A stretch of DNA of 39,035 nucleotides. Origin: Pseudomonadota bacterium (GTDB taxonomy: Bacteria; Pseudomonadota; Gammaproteobacteria; Burkholderiales; Burkholderiaceae_C). Both the position numbers and the translations under genes were made by a program. Shown here one piece after another: positions 17,401 to 26,192 of the stretch. The stretch is taken from the NCBI GenBank assembly GCA_021808405.1, contig JAKBBQ010000004.1, positions 1 to 39,035 of the forward strand, given 5' to 3'. Numbering within the stretch: the stretch's first letter is position 1; each line of letters begins with the position of its first letter. The notes under the pieces are model-generated. The model was given only the letters and a program-made list of their open reading frames with translations, made no database searches and was not told the origin of the DNA.

Positions 17401-18580
17401 GTGCGCAGGCTTGCTGCCAGATCCAGCAGCCACTCCCGGCTCCACTGCGGCCGGCGGGGGTGGTCGACATCGTCGTGGAGCACCAGCGTGTAGGCGGCCC
17501 GATCGGTCACCCAATGCAGCCGCGTCGCGGCGTCGCCGTCGGGCACGCGCTGGATCCACAGCCGGGCGGGGTGGCTGCCGACGCGGGCATTGGCCAATTC
17601 GCCGATTCGCACGATGGCAGCCCCGGGGGAGCGCAGGTCATGGAATTCCTCCAGGGTCAGCAGCGCGCCCCGATCGTGGTCGAAGGCCCGGGCTGCGATC
17701 GCCGTGCGACCGTCGAGCTCGAGCCCGGGCAGCCTGCCGAGGAATGTCCAGTTCGCCAGCGGGGTGGAGCGCAGCGGCAGCAGTCCGGGGGAGTCGCCGA
17801 CCCCGGCTGCCACGGGCTGTCGCGGCAACCTGGCGATGGCTTGCGCCGCGTCGCTCAGCACCACCGCGGGGACGCATTCGATGCCCGCGGCATCGTTGCG
17901 CAGTTGCCGCAGCGCGTCGGCGCGCAGCCACGCAGGCAGATCGTCGATGGACACGATGGTGACCTTGCCGCGGGCACTCCCAGGCGCGGATCGGCGTCGG
18001 GCGGCGGGTGGGCCAGCGGCAGCAGCGGTGAAAGCGTATCGCCCGGTGCCGCGGGCAGCGAAGCCACCGCTGCCGGCCACTCGCAGGCCGGTGCCGAGGT
18101 TTCGGCGGCGATCGGCGCGGGTGGTGTCATCGACGCGCCGGGCGAGGCCTGGGCACCGAGGTTGCAGTCGCGCGCCTCGGTGAAGGCCAGCGGATGGATC
18201 CAGTCCCCGTCCTTCGCCCAGTGATAGCCGACCACCCGGCCGTACCGGAATTCGCTGCCGAGATGCCCCGCGCAGGAGCGCCAGGTGTCCTGCCAGCCTC
18301 CGGTCGCCGGAGACTGCGCCACGGTGTTGACGTTGTGCAGCCAGTTGCCGCTGGGGTCGTAGTGCGCGGAGGCCGTCCACAGCACGCGATGATCGAAGGG
18401 CTTGCAGGTGATGCTCTGCTGCGCGCCGGCGCGGGCGCACGAGCGGCTGATCGCGTTCCAGCCATCGACCTGGACCTCACCGGCGGCGGCCGGCGTCGGG
18501 CCGCATGCGGCCCAGGCGATCAGCGCCAGCGGCATGCGACGCGCATCGCGGATTCGCGGGGAGTTGGACAGGCGTGGCAT
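17397..18580 (-). pseudogene. Secreted protein of unknown function, split by a frameshift
   Basis: Two overlapping frames together make one protein. The N-terminal part reads from the ATG at 18580, with AGGAGA upstream and a signal peptide (PLALIAWAACGPTPAAA then GEV). It has a Trp/Cys-rich region (QVDGWNAISRSCARAG, SITCKPFDHRVLW, GSEFRYGRVVGYHWAKDGDW) down to about 17,990. The C-terminal part is in the next frame from about 17,985 to 17,397 (KVTIVSIDDLPAWLRADAL, LTLEEFHDLRSPGAAIVRIGE, WLLDLAASLRT). One missing base in the short G run near 17,985-17,990 would join them. It could be a real mutation, a sequencing error or, less likely, programmed frameshifting. The family was not recognised. 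It is probably periplasmic or secreted. Confidence 0.6.
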
Positions 18581-18788
18581 CGCGCATCTCCTGCCAAGTG
18601 CGTTGACAGGCTTCGTACGCTAAGCCAGGCTTGCCGACATCGGTGGGCCCAGGGAAGTCGGCCACCGCCGACCATGGGCCGCCGCGCCCCGCCGGCTGCG
18701 AAGGCCCCGGGCGGCCCGGGAGTCCCCCGGGCACCGGGGCGGCGCGCGCCCCGGCACCCGGCCAGGCAGTAAACTGCCCGCGTTCCCC

Positions 18789-18876
18789 GGAAGCGTGGCA
18801 GAGTGGTCGATTGCACCGGTCTTGAAAACCGGCGACGGGCAACCGTCCGTGAGTTCGAATCTCACCGCTTCCGCCA
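18789..18876 (+). tRNA. tRNA-Ser (UGA anticodon)
   Basis: The acceptor stem GGAAGCG (18789-18795) pairs with CGCTTCC (18866-18872), followed by the G discriminator and an encoded CCA end. The anticodon stem CCGGT/ACCGG encloses a loop with TGA at 18823-18825, read as serine for UCA-type codons. The long variable arm (about 18833-18851) marks a class II tRNA, and the TTCGAAT T-loop is present. A strong terminator follows seven bases after the CCA. Confidence 0.97.
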
Positions 18877-18882
18877 AAACAG

Positions 18883-18917
18883 AAATCCCATTTTCGACGA
18901 AAATGGGATTTTTTGTT
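18883..18917 (+). terminator. Intrinsic terminator after tRNA-Ser
   Basis: A perfect 13-bp stem (AAATCCCATTTTC, 18883-18895; GAAAATGGGATTT, 18899-18911) with a GAC loop is followed by TTTTGTTT. Its AT-rich stem stands out against the GC-rich surroundings. It marks a clean boundary before the catabolic operon. Confidence 0.9.
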
Positions 18918-19017
18918 TGCCGGGCCCATTTCGGCAGGCGAAATCGGCGTCGCGCGGCACCGAAAATTCACGTCTCGATACGCGTGGATACGTTACGCCC
19001 GCAGCTATCAGTGTTTC

Positions 19018-19054
19018 CCCGCGCTGGACAGCGCGGGCCGTGTCGCCGTACAGT
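19018..19054 (+). promoter_or_regulatory. Putative operator and promoter of the mutase operon
   Basis: In the 324-bp gap between the tRNA and the transporter gene, CCCGCGCTG (19018-19026) and CAGCGCGGG (19029-19037) form an inverted repeat separated by GA. A possible -35 (TGGACA, 19025-19030) lies inside it, and a possible -10 (TACAGT, 19049-19054) follows 18 bp later. That would give a leader of about 140 nt ending in the strong GAAGGAGA ribosome site before 19201. The remainder of the gap shows two GATACG direct repeats near 18,980 and nothing else I can interpret. I saw no cobalamin-riboswitch-like motif. Confidence 0.4.
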
Positions 19055-19200
19055 GAATGCCGGTAACCAGCGTGTCGCAACGATATTCACACCCTGCTCG
19101 CGAGGCGCTGGTCGCGGTTCGGCGGCGGACGATGGCCGCGGGATTGATACGCTCCCAACAACCACAAGATCGAGCGCCACTGTGCCTGAAGGAGACTGCT

Positions 19201-20625
19201 ATGGCTAAAGAATCGATGGAACCGCTGAATATCCCGGGTCGCATGGAAAGGCTGCCCCTCAGCGGATTCACATGGCTGGTTATCTGGCTCGCCGGGGCGG
19301 CCTGGTTCATCGAGTCGCTCGATATCGGTGCCATCGGTGTCGTGCTCGAGAGCGTGCGCCGGGTGATGCAACTGAGTCCGGGGCAGGTGGGCATGCTGGC
19401 GGTGTCGTCGACCTTCGGCATCGTGCTCGGATTGATCCCGGCCGGCTATCTGGCCGACCGCTACGGCCGCAAGCGCGTGCTGGTGTGGGGGGTGATCGAG
19501 TACAGCGCGCTGACCGTGCTCGCGGCATTCAGCCCGAATTACTCGGTGCTGCTGGTGATCCGCTTCCTGTCGGGGCTGGGCATGGGGGCGGTTTTCCCGC
19601 TGCCCTACGCGATCGTGTGCGAATTCGTTCCGAAAACCACGCGCACCCGCTTCAACGGCCTGCTCGACGGTTGCCTGTCGGTGGGCTACTTCCTGGCGCC
19701 GCTGCTCGGCGCGCTGATCCTCCCACGCTTCGCTCCCACCGAGTCGTGGCGGGTGTTCCTGATGGTCAGCGGGTTGCCGCTGGTCTACGCCGCGATCGCC
19801 CACAAGTGGATGCCCGAGTCGCCGCGCTGGATGGAGGTGCGCCTGGGCCGCGAGCGCGCCGACGCCGCGATGCGCGCGATCGAGGAACGGGTCGAGCGCG
19901 AGATGGGCAGGGCGCTGCCGGCGCCGCGGATGATCCCGCTGCTGGTGCCGCAGGGCAAGCCGCGGCCGACGGTCGCCGAGGTCTGGAGCGGCGCCCAGCT
20001 GGGCAAGACCGTCGTCGGCAGCGCGGCGATGATCTCCGCGCTGCTGATGTTCTACGTGGTGATGATCTACATGCCCAGCCTGCTGGTGAAGGATGGTTAC
20101 AGCATCGCCCATTCGCTGCTCTACACGGCCATCATCACGGGCTCGGCGATTCCCGGAAAGCTGTTGAACGGCTGGCTTTCGGATACCTGGGGACGCAAGC
20201 CGGTCTATATCCTGTTCATGGTGCTGGCATCGATCGGCGCGCTGTTTTTCGGCGAGGTTCATTCGCTGCCGCTGGTCATTACCTACGGTTGCCTGATGAG
20301 TTTCTTCGGAACCGGCACGTTCCCGGGCTTGAAGATGTATTATGCCGAGCAATATCCGACGCGCCTGCGCGCCACCGGATCGTCCACCGTGGAAGCGGTG
20401 AGCCGGCTGCTCGGCGGTGTCGTCGGCCCGTATTTCGTGCCGGTCCTGCTGGCGACGGTCGGTATTGCGGGGATTTTCCGGGTCATCGGTATCGTCGGCA
20501 TCGCAGGTCCGCTCGTGGTGCTGTTCTGGGGCAAGGAAACCGCCAAGCGCACGCTGGAGGAAGTGTCCGGCGACACGGCCGCGATGGCGGGCGACGCGGT
20601 GCCCGGCGCGCTGGTGGGCAAATGA
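19201..20625 (+). CDS. MFS transporter (carboxylate/sugar-acid type)
   Basis: A 474-residue, 12-helix major facilitator protein, first gene of a seven-gene operon. The start ATG at 19201 has GAAGGAGA upstream. The cytoplasmic loop 2-3 signature GYLADRYGRKRV (82-93) and its pseudo-repeat GWLSDTWGRKPVY in the second half mark the family. The TM1 stretch WFIESLDIGAIGVVL holds acidic residues (E38, D41), as in proton-coupled aromatic-acid/sugar symporters. ESWRVFLMVSG and MPESPRWMEVRLGRE also fit the SP/AAHS side of the superfamily. I infer uptake of the substrate for the enzymes encoded downstream; the substrate cannot be read from sequence. Confidence 0.9.
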   Translation: MAKESMEPLNIPGRMERLPLSGFTWLVIWLAGAAWFIESLDIGAIGVVLESVRRVMQLSPGQVGMLAVSSTFGIVLGLIPAGYLADRYGRKRVLVWGVIEYSALTVLAAFSPNYSVLLVIRFLSGLGMGAVFPLPYAIVCEFVPKTTRTRFNGLLDGCLSVGYFLAPLLGALILPRFAPTESWRVFLMVSGLPLVYAAIAHKWMPESPRWMEVRLGRERADAAMRAIEERVEREMGRALPAPRMIPLLVPQGKPRPTVAEVWSGAQLGKTVVGSAAMISALLMFYVVMIYMPSLLVKDGYSIAHSLLYTAIITGSAIPGKLLNGWLSDTWGRKPVYILFMVLASIGALFFGEVHSLPLVITYGCLMSFFGTGTFPGLKMYYAEQYPTRLRATGSSTVEAVSRLLGGVVGPYFVPVLLATVGIAGIFRVIGIVGIAGPLVVLFWGKETAKRTLEEVSGDTAAMAGDAVPGALVGK

Positions 20626-20686
20626 CCCGAGCAGGCGCGGCGGGCCAGGCTGGGCAGGGATGCGATTCGAAGGGAGGAAGCCGACG

Positions 20687-21790
20687 ATGGTCGATGCGAG
20701 CGTGACGGTGGAGTCCGTGCAGGTGCGGCGCCTGCAGGTGCCGCTCAAGTCGCCCTACAAGCTGTCGCTGGGCGCGGTGACACGGTTCGACACCATCCTG
20801 GTGCGCATCGACGCGCCGGCCGGCAGCGGCTGGGGCGACGCGACCATCCTGACCGGCTATACCGACGAGACCGTCGAGGGCGCCTGGGCGCTGGCGCGCG
20901 ACCTGGCCGCGCGACTGCCGGGGATGGAGGCCGCGCGGGCGCGGCACGCGCTGGCCGGGTATTACGCCAGCGCGCCCTTCACCGCGACGGCCTTCGCGAC
21001 GGCGCTGGACATGCTGGAGGGCGATCCGGCGCTGCAGGTGGCCGAGGCGACCGGGGTGCCGCTGCTGGCGACCCTGGGCGCCGACGGCGGCCCGCAACTG
21101 GCCGCCGAGATCGAGCGCCACCTGGCACAGGGTTACCGCACGCTGAAGATGAAGGTCGGCTTCGACGTCGCGCAGGACCTGGCCCGCGTGGCCGAGGTGC
21201 AGCGCTGCGTGGGCGGGCGGGCGCAGATCCGCATCGACGCCAACCAGGGCTTCAGCCAGGCCGAGGCCTGTCGTTTCGTCGGCGCGGTCGACCCGCGGGA
21301 CATCGAGCTCATCGAGCAGCCTTGCGCGGCCGAGGACTGGCGCGCCGCCGAGGCGGTGGCCCGGGTCTGCAACGCTCCGCTGATGCTCGACGAATCGATC
21401 TACGACGAGTCGGACATCGAGCGGGCGGCCGCGATCGGCGCGCGCTATGTCAAGCTCAAGCTGATGAAACTCGGCGATGTGCGGCGCCTCGGGAACGCGC
21501 TGCAGCGCGTGCGATCCCTCGGCATGGAGCCGGTGCTGGGCAACGGGGTCGCGACCGAGATCGGCTGCTGGATGGAGGCCTGCGTGGCGCGTCATCACAT
21601 CCGCAATGCCGGCGAGATGAACGGATTCTTGAAACAATCGGTGCCGCTGGTGCAAAGGCCCTTGCGGGTCGAGGGGGGCATGCTCTGGCTCGAGCCCGAG
21701 CCGCCCAGCCTCGACGAGGCGGCGCTGGCGCGGGTGAGCGTCGAGCAGGCGCATTTTGGCAAGGTACCCAGTTCCCAGGGAGTGGTCTGA
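20687..21790 (+). CDS. Enolase-superfamily enzyme, muconate-lactonizing (MLE) type
   Basis: A 367-residue enzyme with an N-terminal capping domain (about 1-125) and a C-terminal barrel. The start is the ATG at 20687, preceded by AGGGAGG. Metal ligands are D184 (RIDANQG), E210 (LIEQP) and D235 (LDES). The acid/base lysines are in LKMKVG (K154, K156) and VKLKLMKLG (K258). This KxK plus opposite-lysine arrangement marks the muconate cycloisomerase/dipeptide epimerase subgroup. These enzymes abstract the proton next to a carboxylate, giving cycloisomerisation, racemisation or elimination. True 3-methylaspartate ammonia-lyase, the usual partner of glutamate mutase, belongs to a different enolase-superfamily subgroup, so this is not its clear orthologue. 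It lies directly upstream of the mutase small subunit (1 bp gap). The substrate is unknown. Confidence 0.85.
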   Translation: MVDASVTVESVQVRRLQVPLKSPYKLSLGAVTRFDTILVRIDAPAGSGWGDATILTGYTDETVEGAWALARDLAARLPGMEAARARHALAGYYASAPFTATAFATALDMLEGDPALQVAEATGVPLLATLGADGGPQLAAEIERHLAQGYRTLKMKVGFDVAQDLARVAEVQRCVGGRAQIRIDANQGFSQAEACRFVGAVDPRDIELIEQPCAAEDWRAAEAVARVCNAPLMLDESIYDESDIERAAAIGARYVKLKLMKLGDVRRLGNALQRVRSLGMEPVLGNGVATEIGCWMEACVARHHIRNAGEMNGFLKQSVPLVQRPLRVEGGMLWLEPEPPSLDEAALARVSVEQAHFGKVPSSQGVV

Positions 21791-21791
21791 C

Positions 21792-22253
21792 ATGCATTCG
21801 CAACCCACCGCGCGCCACGGCAGGACCCTGCTGACCGGCGTGATCGGCTCGGATACCCATATCGTGGGCAATCGCATCCTGTCGCTGGCGCTGGAGAGCG
21901 CCGGCTATCGGGTGGTTTCGCTGGGCGCGCTGACCCCGGCGCGCGAATTCATCGAAGGCGCGATCGAGACCGCGGCCGACGCCATCCTGGTGTCCTCGCT
22001 GTACGGCCAGGGCGAACTCGACTGCCGGGGCTTCCGCGACCTGTGCATCGAGGCCGGCATCGGCGACATCCTGCTGTACGTCGGCGGCAACCTGGTGGTG
22101 GGCAAGCAGGCGTGGCCCGATGTCGAGCAGCGCTTCCTGGCGATGGGCTTCGACCGCGCCTTCCCGCCGGGCACCCGGCCCGACGACGTGGTCTCGGCCC
22201 TCGATCGGGATTTCGCGGCGCGTGCCGCCGGGGCGAGGTTGGCGGCATCATGA
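21792..22253 (+). CDS. glmS: B12-binding small subunit of a glutamate-mutase-type enzyme
   Basis: A 153-residue cobalamin-binding subunit, closely resembling the sigma (S/MutS) subunit of glutamate mutase. The start is the ATG at 21792. The base-off, His-on signature DxHxxG is intact as D21-T-H23-I-V-G26 in [12 protein letters not shown], so H23 should ligate the cobalt. [16 protein letters not shown] and [18 protein letters not shown] are strongly conserved family blocks. The subunit binds adenosylcobalamin and joins the large epsilon-type subunit to make the active enzyme. The symbol reflects subunit family only, because the substrate appears to differ from glutamate (see the large subunit). 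Its stop overlaps the reactivase start (ATGA). Confidence 0.9.
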   Translation: MHSQPTARHGRTLLTGVIGSDTHIVGNRILSLALESAGYRVVSLGALTPAREFIEGAIETAADAILVSSLYGQGELDCRGFRDLCIEAGIGDILLYVGGNLVVGKQAWPDVEQRFLAMGFDRAFPPGTRPDDVVSALDRDFAARAAGARLAAS

Positions 22254-23683
22254 GTGAGCGCGACGACGTCGCGCTGCTGATCGATTTCGGCAGCACCTTC
22301 ACCAAGCTGCGGGCGGTCGACCTGCGCGGCGGCAGCATCCTCGGCAGCGGCCAGGGTCCGTCGACTGTGACCAGCGATGTCACGGTCGGGCTGAACGTCG
22401 CGCTCGCCGACCTCGACAGGCGCCTGGGCGGGCTGCCGCGCTTTCGGCACAGGCTGGCCTCGAGCAGCGCGGCCGGCGGCCTGCGCATGGTGACCGTGGG
22501 ACTGGTCAAGGACCTGACGGCCGAGGCGGCGCGACGCGCTGCGCTGGGAGCCGGAGCCAAGCTGGTCGGCACCTTCGCCTACCGGCTCAACGCCGCGGAC
22601 ATCCGCCAGGTGCTGCAGCTGCGCCCCGACATCCTGCTGCTGTGCGGCGGCACCGACGGCGGCAACGAGGACGTGATCCTGCACAACGCCGGCTTGCTCA
22701 GCGCCAGCGAACTGGCCTGCCCGGTGGTGCTGGCCGGCAACCGGGCGGTGGCCGACGTGATCGCCGAGCAGTTCGGCAGCCGCGGCAAGGAGGTGCGCAT
22801 CGCCGGCAACGTGATGCCCGAGCTCAACGTGCTGGACATCGACCCGGCGCGGGCCGTGATCCGCCAGGTGTTCATGGAGCGCATCGTCCACGCCAAGGGA
22901 ATCGACAGGGCCGCGGAGATGTTCGACGCGGTGCTCATGCCCACGCCTGCCGCCGTGCTCGAGGGCGCTCGCCTGCTGGCCGCCGGCACCCGGGGACAGC
23001 CGGGGCTGGGCGACCTCGTGGTGGTCGATGTCGGCGGGGCGACCACCGACGTGCACTCCATCTGCGCCGGCGAGCCGACGCGGCCCGACGCGCTGATGCA
23101 CGGATTGCCGGAACCTTTCGCCAAGCGCACCGTCGAAGGCGATCTGGGCATGCGCCACAACGCGACGGCCATCGTCGAGGCGGCCGGCCTGGGGCCCGTC
23201 GCCGCTGCCGCCGGGCTGTCCGAATCGCGGGCGGCGCAGTTGCTGGCCCTGCTCGCGGCCGATGTCGAGCGCGTGCCGACGAACGACGAGGAGGCGCGCT
23301 TCGACCAGGCGCTGGCCAGCGCGGCGATCCGCATCGCGATGCGCCGCCACGCCGGCACCGTGGAGACGGTCTACACCGCCACCGGCCCGAAGGCGCTGCA
23401 GCGAGGCAAGGACCTGGGCGCGGTGGCCAGCGTGATCGGCACCGGCGGGCCGATCATCCATGCCGCCGACCCGCTGCCCATGCTGGAGGCGGTGTTGTGG
23501 GATTCCGGCGAGCCGCAGTCGCTGCGGCCGCGGCAGCCGCGGATGTTCCTCGACCGCGGCTATGTGTTGTACGCGGTCGGCCTGCTGGCCGAGCGCGACC
23601 CGGAGGCGGCGATGGCGCTGGCCAGTTCCCAATTGCAATCGATCGATCGGAGTGTGCGTGATGGACACAGCAGTGCAGCCTAG
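22250..23683 (+). CDS. glmL: GlmL/MutL-family mutase reactivating protein (ASKHA ATPase)
   Basis: A 477-residue protein of the GlmL/MutL family, an ASKHA-fold ATPase encoded with glutamate-mutase subunits and thought to reactivate enzyme inactivated by loss of the adenosyl group. The start is the ATG at 22250, overlapping the small-subunit stop. Phosphate-binding motifs are [10 protein letters not shown] (11-20) and [13 protein letters not shown] (258-270). Between them is [18 protein letters not shown], and later [12 protein letters not shown] and GPIIH. Length is typical. It lies between the small and large subunit genes, the usual S-L-E order. It overlaps the large-subunit gene by 23 bp. 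Confidence 0.9.
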   Translation: MSERDDVALLIDFGSTFTKLRAVDLRGGSILGSGQGPSTVTSDVTVGLNVALADLDRRLGGLPRFRHRLASSSAAGGLRMVTVGLVKDLTAEAARRAALGAGAKLVGTFAYRLNAADIRQVLQLRPDILLLCGGTDGGNEDVILHNAGLLSASELACPVVLAGNRAVADVIAEQFGSRGKEVRIAGNVMPELNVLDIDPARAVIRQVFMERIVHAKGIDRAAEMFDAVLMPTPAAVLEGARLLAAGTRGQPGLGDLVVVDVGGATTDVHSICAGEPTRPDALMHGLPEPFAKRTVEGDLGMRHNATAIVEAAGLGPVAAAAGLSESRAAQLLALLAADVERVPTNDEEARFDQALASAAIRIAMRRHAGTVETVYTATGPKALQRGKDLGAVASVIGTGGPIIHAADPLPMLEAVLWDSGEPQSLRPRQPRMFLDRGYVLYAVGLLAERDPEAAMALASSQLQSIDRSVRDGHSSAA

Positions 23684-25157
23684 GGCGGCGCACGAGGCCA
23701 GTGCGAGCCCGATTCCGTGGGATGAATTCGCGGCCATGCGCCGCGACAACCTGGCGCGCTGGCCGACCGGCGCGGCGGTCGACATCGACGAGGCCGTGGC
23801 CTACCACAAGGCGATGCCGCAGGCCAAGAGCCTGGCGCGGGCGATGCGCCTGGCGGCCGAACAGCGCGCCTGCCTGACCCAGCCGCGGGGCGGTTTCGGC
23901 ACGGTGGCGATGCAGATGGAACTGATGCGGGTGCTCGAGTCCGAGGGCCTGGCCGATATCGTTCCCACGACCACCGACAGCTATACCCGCAACGAGCAGT
24001 TCGACGCGGCGCAGCACGGCATGAACGAGTCGGAGGCGGCGGGGCGCTCGATGCTCAACGGTTTTCCGATCGTCACCGCCGGGGTCGCGACCTGCCGCAA
24101 GCTGGTGGAGTCGAGCACGCGGCCGAACATCGTGCTGTCGGGAACCGCGATGCCCCGGCTCACCTCGGAGATCGCTCTGGCCGCCGGCTACACGGGCTAC
24201 CTCGGATCGGGGATCGCCTACACGACTTCCTACACCAAGACCCTGTCGATCGCGGAGGGCATCCGCAACTACCAGTACCTCGACAGGCTGACCGCGCTGT
24301 ACGCCGAAAAGGGCGTGGAACTGCATCGGCGCCAGCCGGGGTTCCTGACCGGCACCAACATCCCGCCGTCGATCGCGATCGTCACCTGCATCCTCGACGC
24401 GCTGCTGGCGGCCGCGCAGGGGGTTCGCAACTACGGGCTCGAACTCGGACAATGCCTGCACCTGGTGCAGGACGCCGCGGCGATCGCCGCCTGCGGCGAA
24501 CTCTGCCAGGAATACCTGCGCAAGTTCGGCCATACCGACGTCTTCACCCCTGTGACCTCGCTGCACTGGATGGGCGCGTGGCCGCATGACGAGGCGCAGT
24601 GCGCTGCGCTGATCTCCTACGGCGGCACGCTGGCCGCGGTCGGCGGCGCGGTCAGCGTGACCACCAAGTCGACCCACGAGGCGATCGGCATCCCGACGCC
24701 GAGCGCCAACGCGGAGGGCCTGCGCATGACCCGGTTGGCGATCTACATGGCGCGCGGCCTGCGGCTGGACGGCCTGCCGGAGTACGAGCGCGAGAAGGCG
24801 CTGATCGCCAGCGAGGTGCGGCCCATCGTCGACAAGGTGCTGGAGATCGGCGACGGCGATCCGGCGCTGGGTGCCGTGCGCGCCTTCGAAATCGGCGTGC
24901 TCGACATCCCCTGGTCGCCCAACCGCCATGTGAAGAGCCGCATCATGCCGGCGCGCGACGCCGACGGCTACATCCGCATCCTCGACGCCGGCAAGGTGCC
25001 GATCCCCGCGGAGGTGATGGAAGTGCATCACGCGGCGCTGCGCCGCAGGGCGCAGCGCGAGGCAGTCGCCTTCGACCATTCGCTGGCGGTTTCCAGCGTC
25101 TACGAATTCAGCGAACCGCTGGCGCAACTGCTGCCCTGGCAGCCGCGCATGGCCTGA
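23661..25157 (+). CDS. glmE: Large subunit of a glutamate-mutase-type B12 enzyme with altered substrate site
   Basis: A 498-residue epsilon-type subunit, a TIM barrel where adenosylcobalamin radical rearrangement occurs. The start is the ATG at 23661. Compared with my memory of the Clostridium cochlearium enzyme, residues align at a constant +10 offset: R66 to R76 (QPRGG), R100 to R110 (SYTRN), Y177 to Y187 and Y181 to Y191 (GIAYTTSYTK), K326 to K336 and E330 to E340 (TKSTHEAIGIP). Two positions differ: R149 to L159 (NIVLSGT) and E171 to L181 (GYLGSG). In glutamate mutase R149 and E171 help hold the substrate's carboxylate and amino groups. The cofactor-side residues (K336, E340) are kept. 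I infer an active mutase for a substrate lacking the alpha-amino acid end, or with a different group there. The gene symbol is by family only. Confidence 0.85.
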   Translation: MDTAVQPRAAHEASASPIPWDEFAAMRRDNLARWPTGAAVDIDEAVAYHKAMPQAKSLARAMRLAAEQRACLTQPRGGFGTVAMQMELMRVLESEGLADIVPTTTDSYTRNEQFDAAQHGMNESEAAGRSMLNGFPIVTAGVATCRKLVESSTRPNIVLSGTAMPRLTSEIALAAGYTGYLGSGIAYTTSYTKTLSIAEGIRNYQYLDRLTALYAEKGVELHRRQPGFLTGTNIPPSIAIVTCILDALLAAAQGVRNYGLELGQCLHLVQDAAAIAACGELCQEYLRKFGHTDVFTPVTSLHWMGAWPHDEAQCAALISYGGTLAAVGGAVSVTTKSTHEAIGIPTPSANAEGLRMTRLAIYMARGLRLDGLPEYEREKALIASEVRPIVDKVLEIGDGDPALGAVRAFEIGVLDIPWSPNRHVKSRIMPARDADGYIRILDAGKVPIPAEVMEVHHAALRRRAQREAVAFDHSLAVSSVYEFSEPLAQLLPWQPRMA

Positions 25158-25204
25158 ACCGCGTCATGGCGGCCCGCGACGCGCCGCCTTCACAGGAGCC
25201 GACG

Positions 25205-26176
25205 ATGCATCTGGGTGTACGACTTGCGGTGCAGGGAGAGATGGGGGCCACCGGCCAGGGCTGGGACCTGGCCAGGCAGATGACCCTGGAAGCCGAGGAA
25301 CTGGGTTTCGACAGCGTGTGGCTGCCCGACCATGTGATGAACGCCCACATGGCGGTCGACGTGCCGATGCTCGAGTGCTGGACGGTGCTGTCGGCTCTGG
25401 CCGCGCTGACCACGCGGGTGCAGTTCGCCGGCCATACCTTCAACAACTCGCTGCGCCATCCCGCGCTGATGGCCAAGATGGCCGCGACCTTCGACGTCAT
25501 GTTCGGCGGGCGGCTGATCTACTCGCTGGGTTCGGCGTGGTTCCGGCGGGAGAGCGAAGGCTACGGCCTGCCCTGGGACGGCCACGACGACCGGGTCGCG
25601 CGCCTGCGCGAGGCCCTGCTGATCGCCAAGGCGATGTGGACGGAGGACTTCGTCGACTTCGACGGCCGCTTCTATCGCCTGAAGCAGGCGCATGTGTCGC
25701 CCAAGCCGCTGCAAAAGCCCCATATCCCCATCTGGGTGCCGGGGGATTCGGAGGCCACGCGCCAGCTGGCCGCCGAGCTGGGCGACGCCTGGCTGTTCTA
25801 CTCCAAGCCGCCGCGGGTCATCGCCGAATACGCTGCCGACATGGCGCGCCGGCGTGGCGGGCGGCCGCTGGCCATGGCGGCGTCGACCGTGTTCCTCGGG
25901 GGACTTGCGCAGCAGCAGGTCGGCGAGTGGAGCGTCAAGTACGCCAAGGAGCGCGAACACCGCTTCGCCACGCCGCCGACCCCGCAGGACGTGCTGGAGG
26001 AAAACCTCTGGGGCAGCGCCGACGCCTGTGTCGACAGGATCCGGCAATGGCAGGCGGCGGGGGTGTCGTCGCTGATCATCCAGCCGATCCCGCCGCTGCA
26101 GGGCATGCGCTACTTCGCCAGCGAGATCATGCCGCGGCTGCGGCCCGAACCCGCCGCGCAGGCGGCGAGCGGCTGA
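25205..26176 (+). CDS. LLM-class flavin-dependent oxidoreductase
   Basis: A 323-residue luciferase-like enzyme with a TIM-barrel fold. The start is the ATG at 25205, with AGGAG upstream; a start at the ATG near 25166 would lack this site. Recognisable stretches are EELGFDSVWLPDHVMN, LAALTTRVQFAGHTFNN, LRHPALMAKMAATFDVMFGGRLIYSLG, the RVARLREALLIAKAMW helix, and KPHIPIWVPGDSEATRQLAAELGDAW. Family members use FMN (or F420 in actinobacteria) for monooxygenation or reduction; the flavin and substrate cannot be decided here. It follows the mutase large subunit by 47 bp in the same direction, so it is probably part of the pathway. Confidence 0.85.
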   Translation: MHLGVRLAVQGEMGATGQGWDLARQMTLEAEELGFDSVWLPDHVMNAHMAVDVPMLECWTVLSALAALTTRVQFAGHTFNNSLRHPALMAKMAATFDVMFGGRLIYSLGSAWFRRESEGYGLPWDGHDDRVARLREALLIAKAMWTEDFVDFDGRFYRLKQAHVSPKPLQKPHIPIWVPGDSEATRQLAAELGDAWLFYSKPPRVIAEYAADMARRRGGRPLAMAASTVFLGGLAQQQVGEWSVKYAKEREHRFATPPTPQDVLEENLWGSADACVDRIRQWQAAGVSSLIIQPIPPLQGMRYFASEIMPRLRPEPAAQAASG

Positions 26177-26192
26177 GCGGAGCCGCGACATC

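Noticed and set aside
18928-18944. Second small hairpin (ATTTCG/CGAAAT) after the tRNA terminator
   Set aside because: A short 6-bp stem with no T-run, next to a much stronger terminator; no function can be supported.
18912-19200. Cobalamin riboswitch upstream of the B12 mutase operon
   Set aside because: I looked for the conserved B12-box-type core and a matching fold and found neither; the operon also begins with a transporter gene far from the mutase genes.
21792-25157. Ordinary glutamate mutase of the methylaspartate pathway
   Set aside because: Not dismissed outright, but the two leucine substitutions in the substrate site and the lack of a canonical methylaspartate ammonia-lyase argue against it.
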